The notes: generated from the letters alone by a model not told the origin. A stretch of 64,000 bases of DNA from Candidatus Dormiibacterota bacterium (GCA_003169845.1 PNAG01000028.1:207490-271489); one strand, 5' to 3'; positions 50,538 to 58,762 are shown, counted from the stretch's first letter. Numbers and translations are program-made.

Positions 50538-52592
50538 ATGGCAGGGCGCTTTCGCCGGCCGCTCCACGCCGTAAGCGGCCTGTTTGCGGGGATGACCCGT
50601 GGAGATCTCTTGATTGGGCTGGGCTTCACGCTCGCCGGGGCCCTCGCGCTCCCCGGCACTTTCCTGTCGAACCCGGCCCGATTCGTGACCGCTGTCCCAG
50701 TCCTGGCCGCGCTGTTGAGCATCACCCTTCGACGGCAACGGCCCGTGCTGCCCATCGCGGCCATAACGGCTGTTTCCGCCACGGGCGCGATTGCATCGTG
50801 GCTGATTCCAGGATTCACTCAGGGCAATACCGGGCCCGGGGTCGCCATCTTCGCCCTACTGTTCACGACCTTTTCGCTGGGGATGCATGGGAATCGGCGG
50901 GACCTCGCCATCGCTTCGCTGCTGCCGCTGCTGATGATCACAGCGATCAACTTGCTGGACCCGGCCAACTATTCGCTGGTCGGCGGTCTTGCTTTCACGG
51001 CTGTCTTCGTGGTGGGGGCTCCGCTGCTGGCCGGCCGACTGCTCCGGGACCGCTCCAGGCTGGTGGCGGAACTCCGCCAACAGGAAGCGCTGCTGCGCGC
51101 TGAGCGGAAGGCCAGTGCCGAGGCGGCTCTGGCAAGCGAGAAGCTAGAACTCGCGGCCCAACTGCAAGCGATCCTGGAGACCGGGATGGACCGTCTCGTT
51201 GCGCAGGTGAACCTCGCGCAAGTCGCAGACCAAGGGCACCGTCAGTCGGCGATCGGCGGCATTGAGGCCGTGGCGCGCGAGCTGCTCGGCGAGCTGCGCC
51301 ACGTGCTAGCGGCGATCTCTCCCGGCGCTGATGTCTCGCAGTGGACGGGTGTAGGTTTGCGAGCTGCGCTCGATCGAGCGCGAGTCCCGGTGCCAGACGC
51401 CGATCCGGCCAGGCCGGCGGCTGTGCAGGTGTCCGTAACCCAGATACGCAGACAACTCCAATCGAAGCGATGGCGGGGCCTCGCCCGCTGGGATCTCTGG
51501 CTGGCTGCAGCGGTCTTCGTCGGACTTGTATTTGACGTGCAGACCAACCTACGTGCCGGCGTGGCCACGGTTGTCGCCATCCTCGCCTGCATCGCCGTGG
51601 CGGCGCCGTTGTCCGTAGCCGGCCGGCGGCCGCTCCTGGCCGTTGCGGCTTCGACCGCCGGCGCGGCGATTTTCTCAATCTCCGTCCGGCCGCTCACCCT
51701 CACAAATCTCCTGACCGCAATCACTCTTCTTTTCGCGTTTCCCTTTGTGATAGCCACCTTCGAAGATCGGCGCCGAGCTGTTGCGGGCCTCACCATCTGT
51801 CTTCTCGGCACCCTTGCAACTCGAGGCCTCGATTCGATTGCAGGGATCGCTCCGCTCCTGATCGGGGCCTGGTTTGCCGGGCGAGTGTTCCGTGATCGGA
51901 GTCGGCTAGCTTCGGTTCTACGGGAGACCAATCGGCGGCTCGAGCTGGAACGCCAAGAGAACAACCGGCGAATCGTGTTTGAGGAGCGGGCGCGAATAAC
52001 TCGCGAGGTTCATGACGTTGTCGGCCACAGCCTGACTGTGATCGCACTTCAAGCCGGCGCTGCCCGGCGGCTGTGGAACCGGGACCGTGAAAAGGCCGAG
52101 GGCGCCCTGGTCACTATCGCGCGAGTCGCCGAGGAGGGCAGGCGCGACTTGAGTCGCAGCGGCGATATGAATGGCAACCTCCAAGCCGCAGCCGCCGAAC
52201 CGCCACGACATTTGGAGATCCACGACCTGGTCGAGCGAGCTCAACTCGCCGGACTGACGGTTGGAGTCCAGGTTCAGGGGTCGGAGGTCGACCTTGACCC
52301 CGCTGCAGAGCTCGCCGCCTACCGGCTGGTCCAAGAGGCCTTGACGAACGTCCTCAAGCACGTGCCCGTAGCGACTGCGGAAATCAGCCTGCGCTATCGG
52401 GAGACTGGACTAGAAGTAGCCGTCAACAACGCCATCAGGGTGTTGCCTGCGTCCGACCGCGCCCTCGGGCGAGGCCTTAGTGGCATGCTCGAGAGGGTAA
52501 CCGCATGTGGCGGAACGCTGGAATGGGGACCAAATCCAGCCGGGGAATTCGAGGTGCGGGCCTGGTTCCCGGCGGCGGCAGGCGCCCGTTGA
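50538..52592 (+). CDS. NarL-type sensor histidine kinase with internally duplicated TM-linker modules
   Basis: 684 aa. First module (1-285): four or five helices, a coiled coil, and a HisKA_3-like helix in which the phospho-His is lost (AAQLQAILETGMDRL). Second module (about 310-684): again membrane helices, a coiled coil (RETNRRLELERQENNRR), then the functional HisKA_3 helix EERARITREVHDVVGHSLTV with phospho-His near residue 492, and an HATPase domain (QEALTNVLKHV, GRGLSGMLERVTACGG). The layout looks like a tandem duplication with the first catalytic part deleted. The cognate regulator follows with a 4-nt overlap. Confidence 0.87.
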   Translation: MAGRFRRPLHAVSGLFAGMTRGDLLIGLGFTLAGALALPGTFLSNPARFVTAVPVLAALLSITLRRQRPVLPIAAITAVSATGAIASWLIPGFTQGNTGPGVAIFALLFTTFSLGMHGNRRDLAIASLLPLLMITAINLLDPANYSLVGGLAFTAVFVVGAPLLAGRLLRDRSRLVAELRQQEALLRAERKASAEAALASEKLELAAQLQAILETGMDRLVAQVNLAQVADQGHRQSAIGGIEAVARELLGELRHVLAAISPGADVSQWTGVGLRAALDRARVPVPDADPARPAAVQVSVTQIRRQLQSKRWRGLARWDLWLAAAVFVGLVFDVQTNLRAGVATVVAILACIAVAAPLSVAGRRPLLAVAASTAGAAIFSISVRPLTLTNLLTAITLLFAFPFVIATFEDRRRAVAGLTICLLGTLATRGLDSIAGIAPLLIGAWFAGRVFRDRSRLASVLRETNRRLELERQENNRRIVFEERARITREVHDVVGHSLTVIALQAGAARRLWNRDREKAEGALVTIARVAEEGRRDLSRSGDMNGNLQAAAAEPPRHLEIHDLVERAQLAGLTVGVQVQGSEVDLDPAAELAAYRLVQEALTNVLKHVPVATAEISLRYRETGLEVAVNNAIRVLPASDRALGRGLSGMLERVTACGGTLEWGPNPAGEFEVRAWFPAAAGAR

Positions 52593-53272
52593 TCAGAGTC
52601 GCCATCGCCGACGACCAGCAATTGGTCAGGGCCGGCCTTCGCATGATCCTGGAGGGCGAGTCGGACTTCGAGGTTGTCGGCGAGGCCGCCGATGGCGAGG
52701 AGGCAGTTGCGCTTGCAACGCGCGAGCAGCCGGACGTGCTCCTGCTCGACGTTCGCATGCCAGGTCTGGATGGGTTTGCAACCGCCCAACGAATCCTGGA
52801 GGACGGGTCTCATCAAAACATCCGCGTGCTGATGCTCACGACCTTCGATCTCGACGACTACGTCTTCGCGGCGCTGCGCGTCGGAGCGTCCGGCTTTCTG
52901 CTCAAGGACATGGCCGGGGAGGACATCGTCGCCGCAGTCAGGCAGGCGGCCCGAGGCGGGGACTCGATTCTCGCGCCGGCCGTAACGCGGCGCCTGATCG
53001 AACGCTTCGCGACCCGTCGCGGCGGGGTCCATACACCAAATGCCTCGGTTGGCCACCTCACGGCGCGCGAGCTCGAGGTCCTGCGCCTGATCGCGGGAGG
53101 CTTGTCGAACGCAGAAATCGCCCGATCCTTGAAAATCGGGGAGGCGACCGTCAAGACGCATGTTGCGCGGGTGCTGATGAAGCTCGAGCTGCGCGATCGC
53201 GTTCAGGCTGTGATCTTCGCGTATGAAAGTGGATTGGTGAACGGGGTCGACCGGATTCAGGACACGCCGTGA
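52589..53272 (+). CDS. NarL/LuxR-family response regulator
   Basis: TTG at 52589 overlaps the kinase stop (TTGA), giving 227 aa; the track start is upstream in a shadow. Receiver: IADDQQLVRAGLRMIL, phospho-Asp in LLLDVRMPGLDG, Thr in MLTTFD, Lys in FLLKDMAGE. LuxR helix-turn-helix: LTARELEVLRLIAGGLSNAE and TVKTHVARVLMKLELRDRVQ. Forms a two-component pair with the preceding kinase; target genes unknown. Confidence 0.93.
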   Translation: MIRVAIADDQQLVRAGLRMILEGESDFEVVGEAADGEEAVALATREQPDVLLLDVRMPGLDGFATAQRILEDGSHQNIRVLMLTTFDLDDYVFAALRVGASGFLLKDMAGEDIVAAVRQAARGGDSILAPAVTRRLIERFATRRGGVHTPNASVGHLTARELEVLRLIAGGLSNAEIARSLKIGEATVKTHVARVLMKLELRDRVQAVIFAYESGLVNGVDRIQDTP

Positions 53273-53305
53273 CGTCAAAAGGGTTCGGTTACCCTACCTA
53301 TCGGC

Positions 53306-53352
53306 GCTGGCGTAGCTCAATTGGCAGAGCAGCTGTTTTGTAAATAGGTGGT
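53306..53352 (+). tRNA. tRNA-Thr(TGT), 5' part only (interrupted or truncated)
   Basis: GCTGGCG is the acceptor 5' strand, followed by TAGCTCAATTGGCAGAGC, a textbook D-arm, then an anticodon arm GCTGT-TTTGTAA-ATAGG with anticodon TGT. The anticodon stem is weakened (one G-G and one G-T pair) relative to bacterial tRNA-Thr. No variable loop, GGTTC T-arm or acceptor 3' strand (CGCCAGC) follows. The sequence passes straight into a low-GC, hairpin-rich stretch. It is either an attachment-site-type disruption, an intron-containing gene whose 3' exon is not evident, or an assembly junction. Confidence 0.6.
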
Positions 53353-53730
53353 CTGCCGCTGAATGCGAAATCGGCCCAAAAGGGCCTTATGACCCGTTGT
53401 TTAAAACAACTGAACTGCACTTCGTGCCGCTGCGGTAAGAATGCCTTGATGACCGATCAGTCTTCGGGAAGAGCCGCAAAATCACGCCTTGTTTTCATAT
53501 ACCAGGCCATTCCTGATATGGGATTTTTCCACCTACCCTCCATCCTCTTCAGGGCGCTTTTGTGCGTTTCATCACCCCCTGCGACCATTTCTTTTAGATG
53601 CTTATCTTCCGCTTTTATAACGTCATCAGCCGCAATTCCATGAAACGGGACATCACATGGTCCACCCATTTGTTTACATGTCATTGTTTTCATAAGTCTC
53701 GCCTCCTTTCATAGGTATCCAACGGAAACA
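53346..53730. other. Low-GC foreign-looking patch after the tRNA fragment
   Basis: Base composition drops sharply against both flanks. It starts with two perfect hairpins, GGCCC-AAAA-GGGCC and GTTGT-TTAAA-ACAAC, and carries one small minus-strand gene with a strong AAAGGAGG ribosome site and AT-rich codons. No integrase, terminal repeat or second tRNA end was found. Confidence 0.6.
53457..53693 (-). CDS. Small DUF1059-like protein, probably horizontally acquired
   Basis: 78 aa beginning MKTMTCKQMGGPCDVPFHG, then IKAEDKHLKEMVAGGDETHK and the ending FAALPED. The early Cys pair with His, the helix KHLKEMV and the overall size fit the DUF1059-like small proteins found in diverse archaea and bacteria, whose function is unknown. 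AAAGGAGG lies 9 nt before the ATG. Codons are much more AT-rich than in neighbouring genes, and the gene lies in a low-GC patch next to a broken tRNA, so recent transfer or a contig join is likely. Confidence 0.8.
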   Translation of the reverse strand: MKTMTCKQMGGPCDVPFHGIAADDVIKAEDKHLKEMVAGGDETHKSALKRMEGRWKNPISGMAWYMKTRRDFAALPED

Positions 53731-53796
53731 GCGGCGCGATGCTCCTGGACCGAGCGGCACGGGCTACGCAGCGACATTCGCCATCGGCCTCAATAC

Positions 53797-54132
53797 TCAG
53801 GGCGACTGCATCAGCCCGATTACGTTGCCATTCGCGTCCTTCACTTTCGCGATCAGCTTGCCGCCACCGACGTCCTTGACGTCCTGGTCGGTCACTGCTC
53901 CCGCGTCTACCAGCTCTTGCAGCCTCGCCGTGATGTCCTTGACCTCCCAGTAGGCCAGGGGTCCTGACGTTTGCGCGTGGGGATCGAGGCCGATCTCCAG
54001 TTCGCCGGTCCGGAAGCCGACGTAGTACGGCGCGTCCGCGTACGGCTCGACCCCCAGGAGCTCGCGGTAGAACGCCTTCGCTTTGGCAATGTCCTTTACC
54101 GGGTAGACGAGCAAGCGCATTCCTTGATTCAC
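53797..54132 (-). CDS. VOC (glyoxalase/bleomycin-resistance) family protein
   Basis: GTG at 54132 follows AGGAGG by 7 nt; the upstream 83 codons of the track ORF run into the opposing gene. 111 aa: MRLLVYPVKDIAKAKAFYREL, YYVGFRTGELEIGLDPHA and VKDANGNVIGLMQSP are the paired beta-alpha-beta-beta units of the VOC fold. Divergent from an ArsR-type regulator with a shared operator, so probably co-controlled. Substrate unknown. Confidence 0.87.
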   Translation of the reverse strand: MNQGMRLLVYPVKDIAKAKAFYRELLGVEPYADAPYYVGFRTGELEIGLDPHAQTSGPLAYWEVKDITARLQELVDAGAVTDQDVKDVGGGKLIAKVKDANGNVIGLMQSP

Positions 54133-54168
54133 GGGCGACCTCCTGTTGGTGCAGGTAGTTTTGCCTGT

Positions 54169-54205
54169 ATATGCCTTGACACGCATATGCTCTGGGGAGT
54201 ATATC
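54169..54205 (+). promoter_or_regulatory. Divergent promoter/operator of the VOC and ArsR genes
   Basis: TTGACA (54176-54181), an 18-nt spacer and TATATC (54200-54205) precede the regulator GTG by 6 nt (leaderless). The inverted repeat ATATGC-N8-GCATAT (54169-54188) covers the -35 box and is a likely autorepression site. Confidence 0.65.
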
Positions 54206-54211
54206 AAGAGA

Positions 54212-54556
54212 GTGAAATCTGTGTTCGAAATCATTGCGGAGCCGAACCGCCGCGCGATACTGAGCCTCCTGGTCTCGTCACAACAGTCGGTTGGAGAGAT
54301 CGAGCGTCGGCTTCGTATGCCGCAGCCGACCGTGTCAAAGCACCTGCGAGTGCTGCGCGAGGCCGGTTTCGTGGAATCCACGGTGGACGCACAGCGCCGG
54401 CTCTACCGAATGAAACCTGAACCACTGCAGGAGGTGGATGTCTGGCTGGCTCCGTTCCGCCGGTTCTGGTCCGCTCACGTAGATGCTCTCGAACGCCACC
54501 TCGACCACATGGAGCAATCCACACCAACGAAAAGGAAGACAACGAGAAGAAGATGA
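54212..54556 (+). CDS. ArsR-family winged-helix regulator
   Basis: GTG at 54212 (MKSVFEIIAEPNRR) is chosen from the promoter position and homology; the track start is 22 codons upstream, within the promoter. 114 aa: AEPNRRAILSLLVSSQQSVGEIERRLRMPQPTVSKHLRVLREAGFV is a classic ArsR helix-turn-helix, with the wing in DAQRRLYRM. It lacks the metal-binding Cys of ArsR itself and belongs to the group paired with SRPBCC (AHSA1) proteins, which follows here with an ATGA overlap. Confidence 0.9.
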   Translation: MKSVFEIIAEPNRRAILSLLVSSQQSVGEIERRLRMPQPTVSKHLRVLREAGFVESTVDAQRRLYRMKPEPLQEVDVWLAPFRRFWSAHVDALERHLDHMEQSTPTKRKTTRRR

Positions 54557-55122
54557 CCGATCGCGATCAGTACACACCGGGTCCGGCCGGCGGGGCTGAG
54601 GTGCGGAAGGACGGAGAAAAGTGGACGCTCATTCTCGTCAGAGAGCTGCGCCACTCGCCGGAAAAAGTCTGGCAGGCGCTAACCGACCAGGCGCATCTGC
54701 GCGAGTGGGCGCCCTTTGAAGCCGATGGGAGCCTGGGTACCGTTGGAACCACGGTGAAGCTCACCACGGTGGGAGCGCCCACGCCGCACGTTTCCGAAAC
54801 AACAGTGACGCGAGCCGACGCTCCCAAGGTGCTTGAGTACAACTGGGGGGCTGGCAACGATATCCGGTGGGAACTCGAAGCCTCTGGTGGCGGCACACGC
54901 CTGACGCTGTGGCACAACATCGATCGCCGCTTCATCTCAATGGGTGCTGCCGGGTGGCACATTTGTTTCGATGTTCTGGATCACCTTCTCAGCGGAACTC
55001 CCATCGGCCGCATCGTTGCTGGCGAGGCGATGAAGTTCGGTTGGCCTCGGCTCAACTCGGAGTACGCCCAGCAATTCGGTATCGAAGTTCCGAGCTGGCC
55101 ACCCAAAGTCGCCCAATCCTGA
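54553..55122 (+). CDS. SRPBCC (AHSA1/CalC-like) domain protein
   Basis: 189 aa. WTLILVRELRHSPEKVWQALTDQAHLREWAPFEADG, LEYNWGAGNDIRWELEASGGGTRLTLWHNI and AAGWHICFDVLDHLL are the helix-grip fold pattern of AHSA1 proteins that bind hydrophobic ligands. Co-transcribed with the ArsR-type gene, a very common pairing. Ligand unknown. Confidence 0.9.
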   Translation: MTDRDQYTPGPAGGAEVRKDGEKWTLILVRELRHSPEKVWQALTDQAHLREWAPFEADGSLGTVGTTVKLTTVGAPTPHVSETTVTRADAPKVLEYNWGAGNDIRWELEASGGGTRLTLWHNIDRRFISMGAAGWHICFDVLDHLLSGTPIGRIVAGEAMKFGWPRLNSEYAQQFGIEVPSWPPKVAQS

Positions 55123-55137
55123 GCCGAGGAAACCTGT

Positions 55138-55284
55138 ATGAGATTCTTCGAGGGTCTTGCGAACACAGCAAAACTACTACACGAACTGGCTCTACTAGCG
55201 CTCGGCATGGCAACCAGGGCGGGGAGCCGCTTCGGCCGGTTGCGAATTCAGTTTAGCCCCCGATCCCCCTGTCAGAAATCATGA
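55138..55284 (+). CDS. Possible small ORF, unknown
   Basis: A 48-codon frame (MRFFEGLANTAKLLHELALL onward) begins with ATG behind GAGGAA, 15 nt after the SRPBCC stop. It has one amphipathic helix and a basic tail ending SPCQKS. No homology is recognised; chance is possible. The remaining sequence up to 55416 shows nothing clear. Confidence 0.25.
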   Translation: MRFFEGLANTAKLLHELALLALGMATRAGSRFGRLRIQFSPRSPCQKS

Positions 55285-55416
55285 ACTCTTGGGCTCCCCG
55301 CGCCCCCAAGATCCTTCTGGGAGGGCACCGAAACCGCCGAGCTGCCACCTCGCGCTCAAACGTGGCCTCGACGGACCGACTGAACCCGACAGGTCGGAAG
55401 TCCTAGCCTGGCGATC

Positions 55417-55857
55417 CTATCCTTCGGTCATCCTGACCGCCAGCCAGAAGATCCCCAGCGTCACAACCAAAAGCAACACGGATACCACGCGGGACACGGC
55501 GATCGCACGACGAGAATCCATGCGGCGCCCGGCCACGGTGTGAACGGCGGTGAGCGCCACGACCAATAAAGCAAGGCTCGTCTTCGTTTCCAGGAGTCGG
55601 CCGAAGTCGGTTCGTGGCAGCGCCGAGAGGTTGTAGCCGAGCCGGGGCCACGCCATCGCAGCTCCCGAGACTGCGATCAGGGCCCACGCTATGACGGACC
55701 CGAGCAGGAAGGCTCGCCCGGTTCGTGACATCAAGCACCGGAAGGTTGGCCGGTCCAGAGTTCGCGCCGCGATCACGGCGACCACCGCGAGGAAGATCAT
55801 GCCGCCGAGCCAGAAAGCCGCAGCGACCAGATGAATCAGCCGCCAGGTCTCGTCCAA
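55417..55857 (-). CDS. CopD-family membrane protein
   Basis: 146 aa with four helices: LIHLVAAAFWLGGMIFLAVVAV (with the conserved His near WLGG), FLLGSVIAWALIAVSGAAMA, TKTSLALLVVALTAVHTVAG and VVSVLLLVVTLGIFWLAVRM. This is the fold of CopD/DUF2269-like proteins linked to copper handling or heme-copper oxidase assembly. Its location beside the oxidase genes supports a copper-related role (inference). Confidence 0.8.
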   Translation of the reverse strand: MDETWRLIHLVAAAFWLGGMIFLAVVAVIAARTLDRPTFRCLMSRTGRAFLLGSVIAWALIAVSGAAMAWPRLGYNLSALPRTDFGRLLETKTSLALLVVALTAVHTVAGRRMDSRRAIAVSRVVSVLLLVVTLGIFWLAVRMTEG

Positions 55858-55972
55858 CCTCTCGACACATGATGGGGTCCCGGCGACGGGGAGGTTGGGC
55901 GGCAGCGACCTCGAGTCACCGTGAACAAGGGATCAACTGATTCGGACAGGCGTTTCCTCGCCAGTCTCGGCA

Positions 55973-56665
55973 TCAGAAGGGCAACACCCAGCCGACCAGG
56001 GCCGCCAATGCAAACAGCGCCAGGACCGCGTTGGTTGCTCCGGGTCGCGCAAGCCCTCTACGAAGTGGTCCCCCAAAGGCGAGGACCAACCAGGCCAGCG
56101 GCATCGCCACCAACTCCGCGACTCCAGCGGTGGTCGCCTGCCCTGAGTAGCTCGGATAGACGAATGCGTTTGCAAGCTCAGCCAGTACGAGCGGCCACAT
56201 GACCACGTTGGCACCGATGAACAGGGCTGCTTTCCGTGCCCCGCTGAGCTGGGGTACCGCCCAGCCCATGGCACCGCCTCCGATCAGCAGCGTCGCGTGC
56301 GCGAATATGTGTGCGGCTTGATTGGACTCTGCCCAGTTGAGCAGAGGCGGCAAGTGCCACGCGAACGCGGCGGCCAGTCCCGCCCAGGCCACAAGAGTTC
56401 GCCCCGGAAGCCTCACCAGATCGCGGAACTGGTAGCCCACGATGGCTCCGGCGACAACCCACAGCCAGTGCGCGAAGTGATGCACGACCAGGCTGTGAGC
56501 ACTCGGACCCGCCACTGTCGGCGACACAAGAATCAACAGCAGCAGCGGCCCGGTAAGCCAATCTCGGGCGCCCGCAGACGCCGATCTAGACCTCGCTGGG
56601 TGCAAGCTCAGGGCCAGGTGCAGGCTCAGGCAGGTTGTAGCGGGGTGAGTCCAAGAAGACGTCAA
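55973..56665 (-). CDS. DUF1404-like multi-pass membrane protein
   Basis: 230 aa with six hydrophobic segments and several membrane His residues: LVVHHFAHWLWVVAGAIVGY, FAWHLPPLLNWAESNQAAHI, FAHATLLIGGGAMGWAVPQL. This resembles the DUF1404/CtaG-like proteins coded with terminal oxidases, which may help copper or heme insertion. The ATG at 56665 overlaps the CoxI-like gene by 80 nt; the hydrophobic core begins after that gene ends, so a later start (for example the GTG in LLLLILVSP) is possible. Confidence 0.65.
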   Translation of the reverse strand: MTSSWTHPATTCLSLHLALSLHPARSRSASAGARDWLTGPLLLLILVSPTVAGPSAHSLVVHHFAHWLWVVAGAIVGYQFRDLVRLPGRTLVAWAGLAAAFAWHLPPLLNWAESNQAAHIFAHATLLIGGGAMGWAVPQLSGARKAALFIGANVVMWPLVLAELANAFVYPSYSGQATTAGVAELVAMPLAWLVLAFGGPLRRGLARPGATNAVLALFALAALVGWVLPF

Positions 56666-58115
56666 TCAGGTCCTTACAGACCATCACGGCACCCGTCAGC
56701 GCGACCGCGGCGCACGCGACCGCGATCCACGCCAGAACCTCTGTCCCCGACAAGGGATAGAGATACCGCCTGGGCGCGGACATGCTTCCCGAGATGTACC
56801 AGCACAAGACCAGACCGTAGCCGCCGAAGCCCATCAGCGCCGCCGCACGGCGCCCGACGTTTTCCTTCATCTGCCGGCCGGTGAGTTTCGGAACGACGTG
56901 ATAGGTGGCGCCGATCAAAAAGAACATCACTCCCAGCGCCATGTAGGTGTGAAAGTGAGCGGGCACCCAGAGCGTGTTGTGGAATAACTGGTTGAGCGAG
57001 ATGGTGGAATCGATCACAGCCCCGAACCCGCCGATCGCCCAGCCGGCCATGGCCATGAGCGTAAACAGCGGAGCTGCGCTCCATCTGATGCCGGAGCGCC
57101 ATACCAGCACCAGACCACCGTAGATGGTCACGGTCATCGGGGGGATGGCCGCGGCATACGAAACGACGTTTCCCACCCACTGCACGGCTTCGGGCTGGGC
57201 GAAGTCCTGGTACAGGTGATGGAAGAACGCCAGCATGACGATCGCCAGCGTGGCGAGCCAGCCGGCAACCAAGGCACGGCTCAAGCGCCAAGGACGCTTC
57301 GTGTAGAGGGGTAGAACGCTGTAGGCGATGCCGGCAGCCACGTAGATCTGGAGGTTGGCGAGCGTGTGGCCGGTGAAGTAGATCATGTTCTTCGCCACCA
57401 GCGCGTTCAGGGTCAGGCTGGGGAAGACCAGGCTGGTCAGCATTAACACCACGATCAAAGTGCCGATGACGCAAGCGCTGAGGCCGAGGATCGCACATAC
57501 GGTGCCGGCGATGAGGCTCGGGTTGGTCGTGGTCGGATCGTTCTCACCAGAGTGACCGTGGCCTGCCGAGCCGAAGACGTAGAAGCCGAGAAGCCGCTGG
57601 AGACTGCCGCAGCGCTTGAGGCCCGCCCGCAAGAAGTCGAGGCACCAGAGCAGGAAACCGACGACCGCCAGCGCCAGCCCGATCAGGTAGGCGGCCGCGC
57701 CGATCGCCGCGGTCACAATTCCTGAGCCGGGGTGCTCGGGCAATGGGTACAGGAACGTCCAGGCGGACGAGTAGCCGAAAACCATGACCGCGAGCACGAT
57801 CATGACCAGGCCGCTCAGAGTCAGTAGAAAGACGATTCGGTTGACGGGGACGCTGAGCTCGACCTCATTGCTCACCAGATACCAGAGCACCCCCGCCCCG
57901 GCCATCAGGCCCACAACCACCATTCCACTGCCGTGGACGCTCATCACCTCGTAGAAGACATCGGCGCTGAAGAGGTTGCCGCCGCCGGCTTGAGCGAGTC
58001 GCATGGAGCCGCCGGCCAGGGCCAAGCCCAGCAAGACCAAGCCGCTGGTCACCAGCCAGATCCTGGTGATCCGCTGGGCGCGGAGCTGCCTCAGCAGCAG
58101 CAGCCGGTCGTGCAT
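56586..58115 (-). CDS. Heme-copper oxidase subunit I (divergent type)
   Basis: ATG at 58115 (MHDRLLLLRQL) is chosen, 25-nt overlap with coxII; the track start is 20 codons earlier. 509 aa, about 12-14 helices. Heme and copper ligands: low-spin heme His in YEVMSVHGSGMVV, CuB His in NMIYFTGHTLANLQIYV and in LAFFHHLYQDFAQP, and the heme pair HFHTYMALGVMFFLIGATYH. The Tyr that follows the first CuB ligand in A/B-type oxidases (HPxVY) is replaced: GHTLAN. It reduces oxygen (or possibly NO) using electrons from the CuA subunit. Confidence 0.85.
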   Translation of the reverse strand: MHDRLLLLRQLRAQRITRIWLVTSGLVLLGLALAGGSMRLAQAGGGNLFSADVFYEVMSVHGSGMVVVGLMAGAGVLWYLVSNEVELSVPVNRIVFLLTLSGLVMIVLAVMVFGYSSAWTFLYPLPEHPGSGIVTAAIGAAAYLIGLALAVVGFLLWCLDFLRAGLKRCGSLQRLLGFYVFGSAGHGHSGENDPTTTNPSLIAGTVCAILGLSACVIGTLIVVLMLTSLVFPSLTLNALVAKNMIYFTGHTLANLQIYVAAGIAYSVLPLYTKRPWRLSRALVAGWLATLAIVMLAFFHHLYQDFAQPEAVQWVGNVVSYAAAIPPMTVTIYGGLVLVWRSGIRWSAAPLFTLMAMAGWAIGGFGAVIDSTISLNQLFHNTLWVPAHFHTYMALGVMFFLIGATYHVVPKLTGRQMKENVGRRAAALMGFGGYGLVLCWYISGSMSAPRRYLYPLSGTEVLAWIAVACAAVALTGAVMVCKDLIDVFLDSPRYNLPEPAPGPELAPSEV

Positions 58116-58645
58116 GTGGAAACGTGAAGGGCCATGAACATGGAGCTGTGGCCGGGACCGCAGTACTCGAGGCAACGGACGGTGTAATCACCCGGCTCGG
58201 ACAACTGCAGAACCAGGTGATTGGTGTATCCGGGCATTGCTTGCACCTGTCCGACCAGGTGACCGGAGGGGTCGTAGAGCCCAAAGTCATGATTGACGTC
58301 CACGCTGGTGACCGCGAAGTCCACCTTGCCCCCAGTCCCGACCGTTCCGTCGAGCCGCCAGGAGTACTGGCTGCCGGCAACATTGACGTGCATCGCAGCC
58401 GGTCCCGAGGCGAGTCGGTAGTTCGCGTATGGGACGTAGGGCAACGCGGTTAGGAACACCGCCGCCAAGATGCCGCCGAGTGCGAAAAACCAGAACAGTC
58501 GCAGCCGGTAAGCCCGTCCGGCCACCTCCGGATAGGGCGTCGGACCACGGCGCGCCACTTGCGAAGCCACTACGAAAACGCAACCGAGTACCAGCGCACC
58601 GGCCAGGAAGATCCCAAAGGCCAGGTAGGTGATCATCAGCTCCAC
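58091..58645 (-). CDS. Cytochrome c oxidase subunit II (CuA)
   Basis: 184 aa. One strong N-terminal helix (ITYLAFGIFLAGALVLGCVF) and a second (LFWFFALGGILAAVFLTALP), then the cupredoxin domain with AGSQYSWRLDG and the complete CuA site RCLEYCGPGHSSMFMALHV (Cys, Glu, Cys, His, Met). It accepts electrons from cytochrome c or another donor at the outer membrane face. It ends in an odd Cys-rich tail (STCTTGCCC) produced by the overlap with the coxI start. Confidence 0.9.
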   Translation of the reverse strand: MELMITYLAFGIFLAGALVLGCVFVVASQVARRGPTPYPEVAGRAYRLRLFWFFALGGILAAVFLTALPYVPYANYRLASGPAAMHVNVAGSQYSWRLDGTVGTGGKVDFAVTSVDVNHDFGLYDPSGHLVGQVQAMPGYTNHLVLQLSEPGDYTVRCLEYCGPGHSSMFMALHVSTCTTGCCC

Positions 58646-58747
58646 CCTCCAGCACCGCCGGTGGTGGCGGCGTCATTTTCGATCTTTATGGTCGTCATCG
58701 TCCGGCTTCGATTTTCACGTCATCCATATTATTCACTATTGATACCG

Positions 58748-58753
58748 TATAAT
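58748..58753 (+). promoter_or_regulatory. Perfect -10 box of a leaderless promoter for the Cys-rich regulator
   Basis: TATAAT lies 9 nt before the ATG at 58763 in a short AT-rich patch between the divergent oxidase and regulator genes. There is no room for a Shine-Dalgarno sequence, so the transcript should start at or near the start codon. Confidence 0.6.
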
Positions 58754-58762
58754 TCAAGGCCC

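Noticed and set aside
53282-53297. AGGGTTCGGTTACCCT upstream of the tRNA half, considered as the T-arm of a permuted tRNA gene
   Set aside because: The loop is 6 nt and no acceptor 3' strand follows; more likely a simple hairpin after the response-regulator gene.
55438-55447. CGCCAGCCA as the missing 3' acceptor end of the tRNA-Thr fragment
   Set aside because: No T-arm precedes it and it lies inside the coding end of the CopD-family gene.
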